DNA of 48,397 bases, taken from positions 74,476-122,872 of the forward strand of contig NZ_GG700733.1 in NCBI RefSeq assembly GCF_000160835.1, read 5' to 3'. The translations under genes and the position numbers were made by a program. This DNA is from Limosilactobacillus antri DSM 16041 (GTDB taxonomy: Bacteria > Bacillota > Bacilli > Lactobacillales > Lactobacillaceae). This document shows, one piece after another, positions 8,900 to 17,946 of this stretch. Within the stretch, counting starts at the first letter, position 1. The number at the start of each line of letters is the position of its first letter. The notes beneath the pieces are model-generated. The model searched no databases, was not told the origin of the DNA, and saw only the letters and a program-made list of their open reading frames with translations.

Positions 8900-9823
8900 T
8901 TAAATATTTACGTTTTCGACCCGTTCGTCGTTATGGATAAAGACTGCCCCCCGGTTGCCCGGCTGCTCCGTCCAGCCAACGAGTGGGGCGCCGTTAAAGA
9001 AGAGCCGCTTGGCTTCGATTTCCCCCATTACCGACTGGTCGGTGAACACCGTCACGCTGCTAAGGTCAGTTTCCAGCGGGTAGCCGGTGCGGGGGTCTAG
9101 GAGGTGGTGGTACCGCCGGCCGGCCTTCACCAGGAAGCGTTCGTAAATCCCCGACGTCACTGCCGAGCCGGCCGGCTGCCGGACCGTTTCCAAGTCGTGG
9201 CCCCGCTTTAGCTGCGGGTCCTGGACACCAATAATCCATTGCCCATCAGTCCGCCGGGGTGACCGACCGACAAAGACCAGGTTGCCGCCCAGGTTAATAA
9301 TCCCGGCCGGCACCCCCCGGGATTGCCAAAAGTCCCGAATCCGGTCGGCGATGTAGCCCTTGGCAATTCCGCCCAGGTCCAGCTCCATCCCCGGCCGTTC
9401 GAGGTAAACGGTCCGGTGATCGTCATCCAGCAGCACCTGGTAGGGATCAATTAACTGGAGCCGCTCCTTAATCGCCCGGTCACTCGGCACGTTGGCCCCG
9501 GCAAAGCCGATCTTCCACAACTTCACGAGCGGCCCAATCAGCGCGTTAAAGCCAAAGTTTTCCCGGCTATAATGAACCGCCAATTTGATCAGGTCATAGG
9601 TCGTCGGCGAGACCAGCTTGGGAATCCGCCCGGCAGCCTGGTTGACCGCCATCACTTCAGATACCGGCCGGTTAACCGTCAGCCGGTCCTCATAGCCGTC
9701 GATCAGCTTCACCGCTTGGCTCAGCAGGGGAAAGTACTCATCCCCGTAGACCGTCAGCACGATTTTAGTTCCCAGGGCCCGGTGCACCATGCTGTGCTGC
9801 TGGGCCATTAATTCACTCGTCAT
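8900..9823 (-). CDS. apbE: FAD:protein FMN transferase (ApbE family), cytoplasmic
   Basis: Transfers FMN from FAD onto a Thr or Ser of a target protein through a phosphoester bond, using Mg2+. The 307-residue product has the ApbE core: DLGGIAKGY (149-157), INLGGN (176-181) and SAVTSGIYER later on. The N-terminus has no signal peptide and no lipobox, unlike ApbE proteins that serve extracellular flavin carriers, so it should act in the cytoplasm. It begins 8 nt after the stop of the upstream gene and lacks a strong ribosome binding site of its own, which suggests translational coupling. That upstream gene encodes four copies of the ApbE target motif and is its obvious substrate. The family call is secure; the substrate is inferred from motif and adjacency. 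Confidence 0.95.
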   Translation of the reverse strand: MTSELMAQQHSMVHRALGTKIVLTVYGDEYFPLLSQAVKLIDGYEDRLTVNRPVSEVMAVNQAAGRIPKLVSPTTYDLIKLAVHYSRENFGFNALIGPLVKLWKIGFAGANVPSDRAIKERLQLIDPYQVLLDDDHRTVYLERPGMELDLGGIAKGYIADRIRDFWQSRGVPAGIINLGGNLVFVGRSPRRTDGQWIIGVQDPQLKRGHDLETVRQPAGSAVTSGIYERFLVKAGRRYHHLLDPRTGYPLETDLSSVTVFTDQSVMGEIEAKRLFFNGAPLVGWTEQPGNRGAVFIHNDERVENVNI

Positions 9824-9831
9824 CAGCCAGC

Positions 9832-11067
9832 CTAGTTTTCAGAAGCACCAGTCGTGGCGTCAGCACTTTCGTCGTCGGCATCCACACTGCCGCTTTCGGA
9901 GGCGCCGGTCGTCGCGTCCTCATCAGCAGCCTCGTTAGCTACCGGCGAACCGGCGGTCTCACTAGCGGGATCATCATCAGCCTCGGAGGCACCGGTAGAA
10001 GCATCGGCGACGGGCGCTGCCGCTTGGTCGCCGCCCTCGTCATGGGCAGAGGCACCGGTTGTGGCGTCCGGCTTCTTATCCCAGCCCCCGTTTTCAAACA
10101 GGTTCAGGATGTATTCGACACTCCCGGTAAACTCAATCGTACCCAGGTAGTGGCCATCAACGTCCCGCAGCGCGTAGTATTGGATCAGTGAACGGTGGCC
10201 GTTCATCCACAGCGGCCGGGTCACGACGTCCTTTTCGCCATCACGGAAGCTATTGATAATCTTCGTCACCACCGGAACGGCCTTTGGCGGGTGGCATTCC
10301 GTTACCGGTTCGTTCAGGGACGCCACGCTCCGCACATGTTCCCGGTTCGGCTTGTCCGAGTACCAGGCGAAGCGGTCTGAACTGTCAACCAGGTCAATTT
10401 CAAAGGGGATCGTACTGAAAATCTGTTGAACCTCTTTTAATGACAACCGGCCAGTTGGGAAGTTAATGTAAGCATCACTAATCGTTGGGCGTTTAATCGA
10501 CATATGGACTTCCTCCTCATCAATGTTTTCAAATACCTGAATGTATTCAATAAAGTTTGTAAAGCACCGTTCAAGGTTATCGCGCATCTTTTCATCAATC
10601 AGGCGGCCGTCCTTGGAAAAGACCCGGCTCGCCCCACCAATCAAGACTTCATTGCCCGGCAGCAGGTTGGCATCACAGTCGGGTGAGATGAGGATTTGCC
10701 GCATTTGCACCTGCGAACGGGCAGACGCCTGGCGGCCATAAGAAACCCCGACCACCATAACCGGCTTGTGCTTCAAAACCGTGGTGTGGTACGACAGCCA
10801 TTCTGTGGCACTCTTTAAAGCGGCCGGAATCCCGTGGTCATATTCCGGAGTGGAGAACACGACCCCGTCGGCTGCTTTGACCTTTTGCTTGAGCTTCCAG
10901 ACTTCGGTTTGCTCACTCAATGGCACATCCACGCTAAAGGCAGGCAGCTTGCTAATTTCGTAAATTTCAATGTCGGCCATCTGCTTAAAGTGCTTTTTCA
11001 TAAACTGGAGCAAAATCCGGTTATACGAGAAGTTCGCGTTGGTCCCAACTAAAGCTAAAATTTTCAT
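9832..11067 (-). CDS. NAD(P)H:FMN reductase domain - PAS domain - four-site flavinylation tail
   Basis: A 411-residue protein of three parts. Residues 1-175 are a flavodoxin-like NADPH-dependent FMN reductase domain (GTNANFSYNR near the N-terminus, STPEYDHGIPAALKSATEW around 72-90). Residues about 205-328 match the PAS module seen in DUF438-type proteins, with CHPPK at 258-262 and YYALRD / YLGTIEF strands. Residues 334-411 are an acidic, low-complexity tail with the motif D-A-[ST]-T-G-A-S at 334-340, 355-361, 384-390 and 403-409. ApbE attaches FMN to the last Thr/Ser of D-x-x-[ST]-G-A-[TS]. There is no signal peptide, so the predicted product is a cytosolic multi-flavin redox protein. The start overlaps the previous stop by one base. 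The redox partner and final acceptor are unknown. Confidence 0.9.
   Translation of the reverse strand: MKILALVGTNANFSYNRILLQFMKKHFKQMADIEIYEISKLPAFSVDVPLSEQTEVWKLKQKVKAADGVVFSTPEYDHGIPAALKSATEWLSYHTTVLKHKPVMVVGVSYGRQASARSQVQMRQILISPDCDANLLPGNEVLIGGASRVFSKDGRLIDEKMRDNLERCFTNFIEYIQVFENIDEEEVHMSIKRPTISDAYINFPTGRLSLKEVQQIFSTIPFEIDLVDSSDRFAWYSDKPNREHVRSVASLNEPVTECHPPKAVPVVTKIINSFRDGEKDVVTRPLWMNGHRSLIQYYALRDVDGHYLGTIEFTGSVEYILNLFENGGWDKKPDATTGASAHDEGGDQAAAPVADASTGASEADDDPASETAGSPVANEAADEDATTGASESGSVDADDESADATTGASEN
9835..10068 (-). repeat. Four flavinylation motifs in a coding repeat
   Basis: Four short, near-identical coding units for the heptapeptide D-A-[ST]-T-G-A-S, separated by 14, 22 and 12 acidic or Ala/Ser-rich residues. 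The spacers are unrelated to each other, so the motif itself looks conserved, not a simple DNA slippage array. Confidence 0.85.
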
Positions 11068-11645
11068 TAGTCCTTTGCCGCCTCCTTCTTCTTGGCAACC
11101 ATTCCGTTAATGGCTTCTGCATATGGTTTGAATTCCCGAATGCACTTGTTCAAGAAGCTGATCGTGCCCGCGTCCGTAATGTTGCCGTCTTCGTCCATTA
11201 ATTCGGCAACGTTACTCATGAAGAATTCCTCGCCTTGGAAGACGTGGGCGTTGACCCCTGGCGAAATCAAAATATCCCGCAGCTGGACCTGGGAACGGGA
11301 GGATCCCTGTTCGTGGGTCGAGGCCCCGATAATCATCACCGGCTTGTCCTCCAGCGGGTGCAGCTCATACGAGAGCCACTCCACCATGCTCTTTAGCGCA
11401 GAGGTGATTGAGTGGTTATATTCAGGACTGGCGATAATCACCGCATCGGCGTCCGCCACCCGGCGGTCAATATCAGCTACGACGTCTGGAGTTTTTCCCT
11501 TATAGTTTTCGTTAAAAAGTGGAACCTTGCGAATGTCGATCACATCAACATCATCGGTATCCCGAAGATCCTTTGCAATGTATTCTAACAACATCCGATT
11601 ATAAGAATGGTTCGCATTGGACCCTGCAATTGCAGCAATCTTCAA
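11067..11645 (-). CDS. NADPH-dependent FMN reductase family protein
   Basis: A 192-residue flavodoxin-fold reductase, paralogous to the first domain of the downstream protein: AGSNANHSYNRMLLEYI at the N-terminus (phosphate-binding loop), ASPEYNHSITSALKSMVEW in the middle, then SRSQVQLRDILISPG shared with the paralog. It lacks the PAS domain and the flavinylation tail. I chose the TTG at 11645 because AAGGAAG lies at the right distance (11654-11660). The ATG at 11684 has no ribosome binding site and its first 13 residues are not conserved in the paralog. It is first gene of a three-gene operon. Likely role: NAD(P)H-driven flavin or quinone reduction, perhaps as partner to the flavinylated protein (inference). 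Confidence 0.9.
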   Translation of the reverse strand: MKIAAIAGSNANHSYNRMLLEYIAKDLRDTDDVDVIDIRKVPLFNENYKGKTPDVVADIDRRVADADAVIIASPEYNHSITSALKSMVEWLSYELHPLEDKPVMIIGASTHEQGSSRSQVQLRDILISPGVNAHVFQGEEFFMSNVAELMDEDGNITDAGTISFLNKCIREFKPYAEAINGMVAKKKEAAKD

Positions 11646-11709
11646 ACTTGTCACTTCCTTATAATTATTTATGCAACATTTCACACTGTCATTTTACTAT
11701 AATTTCAAT

Positions 11710-11738
11710 GCCAGCGACACAAAACCGGACTAATTATT
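11710..11738 (-). promoter_or_regulatory. Candidate promoter of the flavin operon
   Basis: On the minus strand a -10-like TATAGT follows a -35-like TTTTGT at 17 bp, about 50 bp upstream of the TTG start. Both hexamers are imperfect and the limits are approximate. Confidence 0.4.
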
Positions 11739-11861
11739 AGCATTCTTTTCGCTTAACCGGGAATTTTGAACGATTTAGTTATAATCACTACCGCATCGTT
11801 CCCCCACTTACCGGGCGAAGATGGTAAAATGAAGAGATATCACAATGAACGGAGCAGGAAT

Positions 11862-13253
11862 ATGGTAAAAGAGCACGTAACAACGGACGTTAACGTTAAC
11901 ATTGGGGACCGCTTCCCCCTGACCATTCGGCGCTTAGGGGTAAACGGTCACGGCATTGGCTATTACAAGCATAAGGTCTGCTTTGTCCCCGGTGCACTCC
12001 CGGACGAAGTCGTGGTTGCAGAAGTCACCCGGGTCCACCCCCGCTTTTTAGAGGCGAAGATCCACCGGATTCGCAAGCGCAGCCGGCACCGGGTAGCCCC
12101 GCGCGACAGTTACGCTGACGTGGCTGGTGGCTTCGAGTTGGAACACCTGGCCTACCCCCAGCAGCTCGCCTTTAAGCGGCAGGTGGTCCTCGACAGCCTT
12201 GAAAAATTCCAGCCATACGGCTACCGCAACTACGACGTGCGGCAGACGATTGCCGCGCCGGAGGAATACCACTACCGCAACAAGGCCCAGTTCCAGGTCC
12301 GGATGGTTGACGGCCACGTAGCAGCTGGCCTTTACAAGCCCAACAGCCACGACCTGGTTGATATGCAGGAATGTGCAGTCCAAATGCCGCGGACGATGAA
12401 GGTCGTGCGGACAGTCGTGCAGTTAATTGAAGACCTGCAGATCCCCGTATATGACGAGGCGCACAACAGCGGCATTATTAAAACGATTGTTGTGCGGGAA
12501 TCCTGGACGACCGGCGAACTCCAGCTCACCTTCATCACCAACACCCCGAAGCTGGTCCATAAACGGCCCCTCCTCACCGCCATCGCCCAGCAGCTGCCAG
12601 AAGTCGTTTCGATCATGCAAAACGTCAACCCCGGCGACACGCCCCTGGTCTGGGGTGAGCAGATGATCCACCTGGCGGGCAAGCAGACCATCACCGAAAG
12701 CCTGATGGGCCTTGACTTTGAGCTGTCCGCCCGGTCCTTCCTCCAGCTGAATCCGGAGCAAACGGAAGTCCTCTATGAACAGGCTGCCGAAGCACTCGAA
12801 CTCGACCGGGAAGACACCCTGATCGATGCCTACGCCGGGATCGGGACGATCGGCCTCGCACTGGCGGCCCGGGTTAAGGCCGTGCGGGGAATGGAAATCA
12901 TCCCCGAGGCCGTTGCGGATGCCAACGCCAACGCCCAGCTGAACGGAATTAGCAACGCCCACTATGAGGTGGGCAAGGCCGAGGAGGTCATGCCCCGCTG
13001 GCTCGCAGAAGGGCTGCAATTCGACGCCCTGGTGGTCGATCCGCCGCGGACGGGTTTAGATGATGAGCTGATTAAGCAGATCCTCAAGGTCAAGCCCCGC
13101 AAGTTTGCCTACGTTTCCTGCGGAATGGCATCCCTGGCCCGAAACCTCCGGCGGCTGACCAGCGTGTACCACGTCGACTACATCCAGCCGATTGACATGA
13201 TGCCGCAGACGGCCCGCTGCGAAGCCGTCGTCAAGCTGTCTCTCCGGCGCTAG
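11862..13253 (+). CDS. rlmD: 23S rRNA (uracil-C5)-methyltransferase, RlmD/RlmCD type
   Basis: SAM-dependent RNA m5U methyltransferase of the TrmA/RumA family, probably acting on 23S rRNA. The 463-residue product has an N-terminal TRAM RNA-binding domain (about 8-70), a central RNA-recognition domain and a C-terminal Rossmann methyltransferase domain with DAYAGIGTIGLALA (SAM loop), VDPPRTGL, and the catalytic Cys in YVSCGMASLARN. In most relatives a CxxxxxCGGCxxQH cluster binds a [4Fe-4S] centre. Here that region reads DSYADVAGGFELEH, so the cluster cysteines are gone. I chose the ATG at 11862 after GGAGCAGGAAT; upstream in-frame starts lack a ribosome binding site. A TATAAT lies at 11780-11785, without a good -35. 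Confidence 0.93.
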   Translation: MVKEHVTTDVNVNIGDRFPLTIRRLGVNGHGIGYYKHKVCFVPGALPDEVVVAEVTRVHPRFLEAKIHRIRKRSRHRVAPRDSYADVAGGFELEHLAYPQQLAFKRQVVLDSLEKFQPYGYRNYDVRQTIAAPEEYHYRNKAQFQVRMVDGHVAAGLYKPNSHDLVDMQECAVQMPRTMKVVRTVVQLIEDLQIPVYDEAHNSGIIKTIVVRESWTTGELQLTFITNTPKLVHKRPLLTAIAQQLPEVVSIMQNVNPGDTPLVWGEQMIHLAGKQTITESLMGLDFELSARSFLQLNPEQTEVLYEQAAEALELDREDTLIDAYAGIGTIGLALAARVKAVRGMEIIPEAVADANANAQLNGISNAHYEVGKAEEVMPRWLAEGLQFDALVVDPPRTGLDDELIKQILKVKPRKFAYVSCGMASLARNLRRLTSVYHVDYIQPIDMMPQTARCEAVVKLSLRR

Positions 13254-13316
13254 AGTAGTGTCCGCCACCCGAATGTGTTATCATTATTATTTAACAGAAA
13301 GAAGTGGACAAGAGAT

Positions 13317-13721
13317 ATGCAAAACCCATTTGGCAACAACAATAATAATGACCAAAACCCGTTTAACTTGAATAATCTCCCCCTCCCACCAAACTACGCT
13401 AAAATTGTTAATGATCAGGGTGACATCCGGATCGCCAAGGTGGGCATTTCATGGACCACGCTCTGGTTCGGCCCGCTGCCGGCACTTTTTCGGGGTGACT
13501 ACTACAACTTCTTGTTAATCATCGTCTTGGACCTGGACTACGCCCTCGTTGCCCTGTTCTTTGGTCTGAACTGGCTGCTGGAATTCCCAATTCCGTCGGT
13601 CATCTTTGCCTTTCTGTACAACATGATGTACTTCCGGCACCTGTTCACCAAGGGCTACCGCCCGGCGGATGAACGGTCCCGGCAGATTTTAACCAATGCC
13701 CGGTACTGGAAAGAAAAGTAA
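13317..13721 (+). CDS. Small DUF2628-like membrane protein
   Basis: A 134-residue protein. An Asn/Pro-rich N-terminus (about 1-25) precedes three hydrophobic segments at roughly 45-60, 65-85 and 90-105, then a basic C-terminus (KGYRPADERSRQIL). The pattern, with aromatic-rich SWTTLWFGPLPALFRGD before the membrane segments, resembles DUF2628 proteins, which have no established function. The start is the ATG at 13317; the Shine-Dalgarno (AAGAAGTGG) is weak. It starts 63 bp after rlmD and ends before a shared terminator. Family recognition is from memory of the pattern only. Confidence 0.75.
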   Translation: MQNPFGNNNNNDQNPFNLNNLPLPPNYAKIVNDQGDIRIAKVGISWTTLWFGPLPALFRGDYYNFLLIIVLDLDYALVALFFGLNWLLEFPIPSVIFAFLYNMMYFRHLFTKGYRPADERSRQILTNARYWKEK

Positions 13722-13749
13722 TTTCCCGGGAAATATTCTCTGGGTACAT

Positions 13750-13787
13750 AAAAGCGGTCGAGCTTCAAATTTAGCTCGACCGCTTTT
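13750..13787. terminator. Bidirectional terminator between the DUF2628-like gene and pyrR
   Basis: Perfect 15-bp stem AAAAGCGGTCGAGCT / AGCTCGACCGCTTTT with an 8-base loop and A/T flanks on both sides. It lies between two convergent genes. Confidence 0.93.
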
Positions 13788-13794
13788 CGCTTGC

Positions 13795-14346
<552 letters not shown>

Positions 14347-14368
14347 TTAATCCAACTCACTCTTCCAA

Positions 14369-14445
14369 ATAAAAACTCCGTTAGCAGCACCGGCGACTAA
14401 CGGAGAAAATCATTCCATCGGTCCTTGCCGGTCTCACTGGGCCAC
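14369..14445 (-). promoter_or_regulatory. PyrR-dependent attenuator in the pyrR leader
   Basis: On the minus strand a sequence resembling the PyrR binding loop (CCAGTGAGACCGGCAAGGA, about 14421-14440) precedes a terminator hairpin, CTCCGTTAG / CTAACGGAG (14376-14405), followed by five Ts. This is the usual order for PyrR autoregulation: PyrR-UMP holds the binding loop, blocks the antiterminator and lets the terminator form. Confidence 0.85.
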
Positions 14446-14466
14446 TTAAAGGAAACTATTTATTTT

Positions 14467-14495
14467 ATTGTAATTGGCTCCCAATGCACTGTCAA
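14467..14495 (-). promoter_or_regulatory. pyrR promoter
   Basis: Minus strand: -35 TTGACA (14490-14495), 17-bp spacer, -10 TACAAT (14467-14472). It is close to consensus and directly precedes the attenuator. It overlaps nothing but the last bases before the neighbouring gene fragment. Confidence 0.88.
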
Positions 14496-14499
14496 TCGT

Positions 14500-15297
14500 T
14501 TAATTGCCGAAGCGGCTCAGCCAGGTCGAGAGCCGCTGGGACACGTTCGTCCAAATTTCGTTAAAGCCCGGCTGGTTCTTCAGGTCGTTGACAACGCTGA
14601 CCCCGTTGTCCGGATCTTGCCGCACCTGGTTGACGACGTTCATCACCTCATTCAGGTGCTCCTTCGCCGTTGAACTCTGGGACTGGTTAAGCAGTTGCTG
14701 GTTTTGGGACTGAATCTGGTCCAAACGTTCATTTAGCGCCTGCTGGTCATGGTCCTTCTGGTACTACTTCGCGGCACCCTTCAGCTGGGCCACCTGGTTG
14801 GCCAGCTTCTGGTTGTCGGAACTCAGCTTAGCAATACTGCTGGAGTTATCCGAAATTTGGCTGCTCTGATGGGCGTTATTGGCTGCCTGTTCCTGCTGCT
14901 GCGCCCGGTGATGGGCACTTACTCCCCACCACACCAGCAGCAAGATAATGATTGCCAGCACCGCCAAGATCCAGTGCCGCTTCTTACCCCTTGCCGGTTG
15001 TGCCGGCGCCGTGGTCTGCTGACGACTGCCCACTTGCTGTTCTGGACGCACGTGGAGAGTAATACTCCGCTGGGCCGTTTGCCCGTTGGCATCCATCGCA
15101 CTCAGCATTACCGGGTATTCCCCCGGCCGGTTAATGTCGACCTGGGTCAGGTTCACCACGAGCTTGTTCGTCAGGTCTTCCCCGTTGCTGGTGGTCACGC
15201 GGATGCCGAGCTGCCGGACCAGGTCCGCCTGCTGAATCGTTTGGTGGAGCGGCCAGTCCAGGTAGTGCCGACTAACCGTAATTGTCAAGTTTGCCAT
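14500..15297 (-). pseudogene. Ig-like/transmembrane/coiled-coil protein interrupted by an in-frame TAG
   Basis: The intact part (14764-15297) encodes 177 residues: an N-terminal domain like bacterial Ig/DUF5011 modules (about 5-83, with ADLVRQLGIRVTT and RPGEYPVMLSAMDANG), a Pro/Ala linker, a basic stop (RGKKRH), a membrane segment at about 109-127 and the start of a Gln/Asn-rich coiled coil. At 14764-14766 a TAG ends the frame, but the same frame continues without another stop for 88 codons to 14500. That part carries on the coiled coil (LNERLDQIQSQNQQLL) and ends WLSRFGN*. Full length would be about 264 residues. A single C-to-T change from CAG would explain it. Readthrough, a truncated functional form or a sequencing error are alternatives. 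Function is unknown. Confidence 0.75.
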
Positions 15298-15327
15298 ATC
15301 TATCCCTCATTCAGTTAATTTAATGAT

Positions 15328-15333
15328 ATTGTA
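15328..15333 (-). promoter_or_regulatory. Candidate -10 box for the interrupted membrane-protein gene
   Basis: TACAAT on the minus strand, about 30 bp upstream of the ATG at 15297. The -35 is poor. Confidence 0.4.
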
Positions 15334-15357
15334 CCGCTTTTTGGCTATAAATAAGAA

Positions 15358-15385
15358 AAGGTTTCGGCCCAGCGGCTAAAACCTT
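15358..15385 (-). terminator. purA terminator
   Basis: Stem AAGGTTTTAGCC / GGCCGAAACCTT with one mismatch and a four-base loop, followed by TTTTCTTATTT on the minus strand, 15 bp after the purA stop. Confidence 0.85.
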
Positions 15386-15399
15386 ACTCAATTCTTTAA

Positions 15400-16695
<1,296 letters not shown>

Positions 16696-16745
16696 TCATT
16701 TTCACCTCATCGTTTATTTTCGTAAAAAGACGTTTTTACTTCCCT

Positions 16746-16774
16746 ATCCTACCGAAGTTCACCCTAAAGGTCAA
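16746..16774 (-). promoter_or_regulatory. purA promoter
   Basis: Minus strand: -35 TTGACC (16769-16774), 17-bp spacer, -10 TAGGAT (16746-16751), about 50 bp before the purA ATG. Confidence 0.7.
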
Positions 16775-16826
16775 GGATGAATCGAACTATTTTCAAAATT
16801 AACGACTAAATCGTACGAAAATATCA

Positions 16827-16855
16827 TTGACGAAGGAGAAAGTTTGGCGCATAAT
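16827..16855 (+). promoter_or_regulatory. guaC promoter
   Basis: Plus strand: -35 TTGACG (16827-16832), 17-bp spacer, -10 CATAAT (16850-16855), 36 bp before the chosen guaC start. Confidence 0.75.
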
Positions 16856-16891
16856 AGCTAACGGAATTTTTAACGAAAAGGAGCTGTGATC

Positions 16892-17866
16892 GTGGAAACG
16901 TTCGACTATGATGACATTCAGCTGATTCCGAATAAGTGCGTGATTAAGAGCAGGAAAGAGGCGGATACCAGCGTCCAATTTGGGCCGCGAACCTTTAACA
17001 TCCCGGTGGTTCCGGCCAATATGGAAAGCGTCATTGACGAAGACCTGGCCGTCTGGCTGGCGCAAAATGGCTACTATTACGTCATGCACCGGTTCCAGCC
17101 AGCAGACCGGCTGGCGTTTGTCCAGCGGATGCACGAGCGGAAGCTGTTCGCGTCCATTTCCGTAGGTATTAAGGACGCCGAGTACGATTTCATTGATCGG
17201 TTAAAGGCCGAACAATCGGTTCCAGAATACATTACAATTGACGTGGCCCACGGTCATTCGGATTTTGTAATTAAAATGATCCAATACATCAAACGGCAGC
17301 TGCCGACCAGCTTTGTGACGGCCGGCAACGTCGCCACGCCGGAAGCGGTCCGGGACCTGGAAAATGCCGGGGCGGATGCGACCAAAGTCGGCGTGGGGCC
17401 CGGCAAGGCTTGCATCACCAAGCTGAAGACCGGGTTTGGAACCGGGGGCTGGCAGCTGGCTGCCATTCGCCTCTGTGCTAAGGCCGCCCGCAAACCAATC
17501 ATCGCCGACGGTGGAATCCGCCACAACGGCGACATTGCCAAGTCGGTCCGCTTCGGTGCCTCGATGGTGATGATCGGCTCCATGCTCGCCGGCCACCTGG
17601 AATCGCCGGGTCACATCATCACGATTGACGGCAAGCAGTACAAGCAATACTGGGGTTCGGCTTCGGAAGTCCAAAAGGGGGCCTACCGGAACGTCGAGGG
17701 CAAGCAGATGCTAGTGCCGTTCCGCGGTTCGATTAAGGATACCCTTCGCGAAATGCAGGAAGACCTCCAATCCGCCATCTCCTACGCTGGCGGACGCGAC
17801 CTGGAGGCACTCCGCAAGGTTGACTACGTGATCGTCAAAAACTCAATTTTAAACGGCGACTACTAA
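16892..17866 (+). CDS. guaC: GMP reductase
   Basis: Reductively deaminates GMP to IMP with NADPH, returning guanine nucleotides to the IMP pool. The 324-residue TIM-barrel product has the IMPDH/GMPR loop GPGKACITK with the catalytic Cys, then [12 protein letters not shown] and [16 protein letters not shown]. It lacks CBS domains, and its length fits the short Gram-positive GMP reductase, not IMP dehydrogenase. I chose the GTG at 16892 (product [11 protein letters not shown]...): AAGGAG at 16878-16883 gives 8-nt spacing. The GTG at 16886 is only 2 nt from it. Confidence 0.95.
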   Translation: METFDYDDIQLIPNKCVIKSRKEADTSVQFGPRTFNIPVVPANMESVIDEDLAVWLAQNGYYYVMHRFQPADRLAFVQRMHERKLFASISVGIKDAEYDFIDRLKAEQSVPEYITIDVAHGHSDFVIKMIQYIKRQLPTSFVTAGNVATPEAVRDLENAGADATKVGVGPGKACITKLKTGFGTGGWQLAAIRLCAKAARKPIIADGGIRHNGDIAKSVRFGASMVMIGSMLAGHLESPGHIITIDGKQYKQYWGSASEVQKGAYRNVEGKQMLVPFRGSIKDTLREMQEDLQSAISYAGGRDLEALRKVDYVIVKNSILNGDY

Positions 17867-17892
17867 TAACGCCAGAACAGGATAGACAGTAA

Positions 17893-17945
17893 CAAAGCGA
17901 CCAGCCTGCCACCAACTCACGTTTGGCGACGGGCTGGTCGCTTTG
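17893..17945. terminator. Bidirectional terminator between guaC and the histidine kinase
   Basis: Perfect stem AAAGCGACCAGCC / GGCTGGTCGCTTT with a CAAAG...CTTTG base, 27 bp after guaC and directly beside the kinase stop codon. Confidence 0.88.
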
Positions 17946-17946
17946 C

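Noticed and set aside
14764..14766. TAG recoded as pyrrolysine or another amino acid
   Set aside because: Lactobacilli use TAG as a normal stop (several genes here end in TAG), and nothing nearby suggests recoding machinery.
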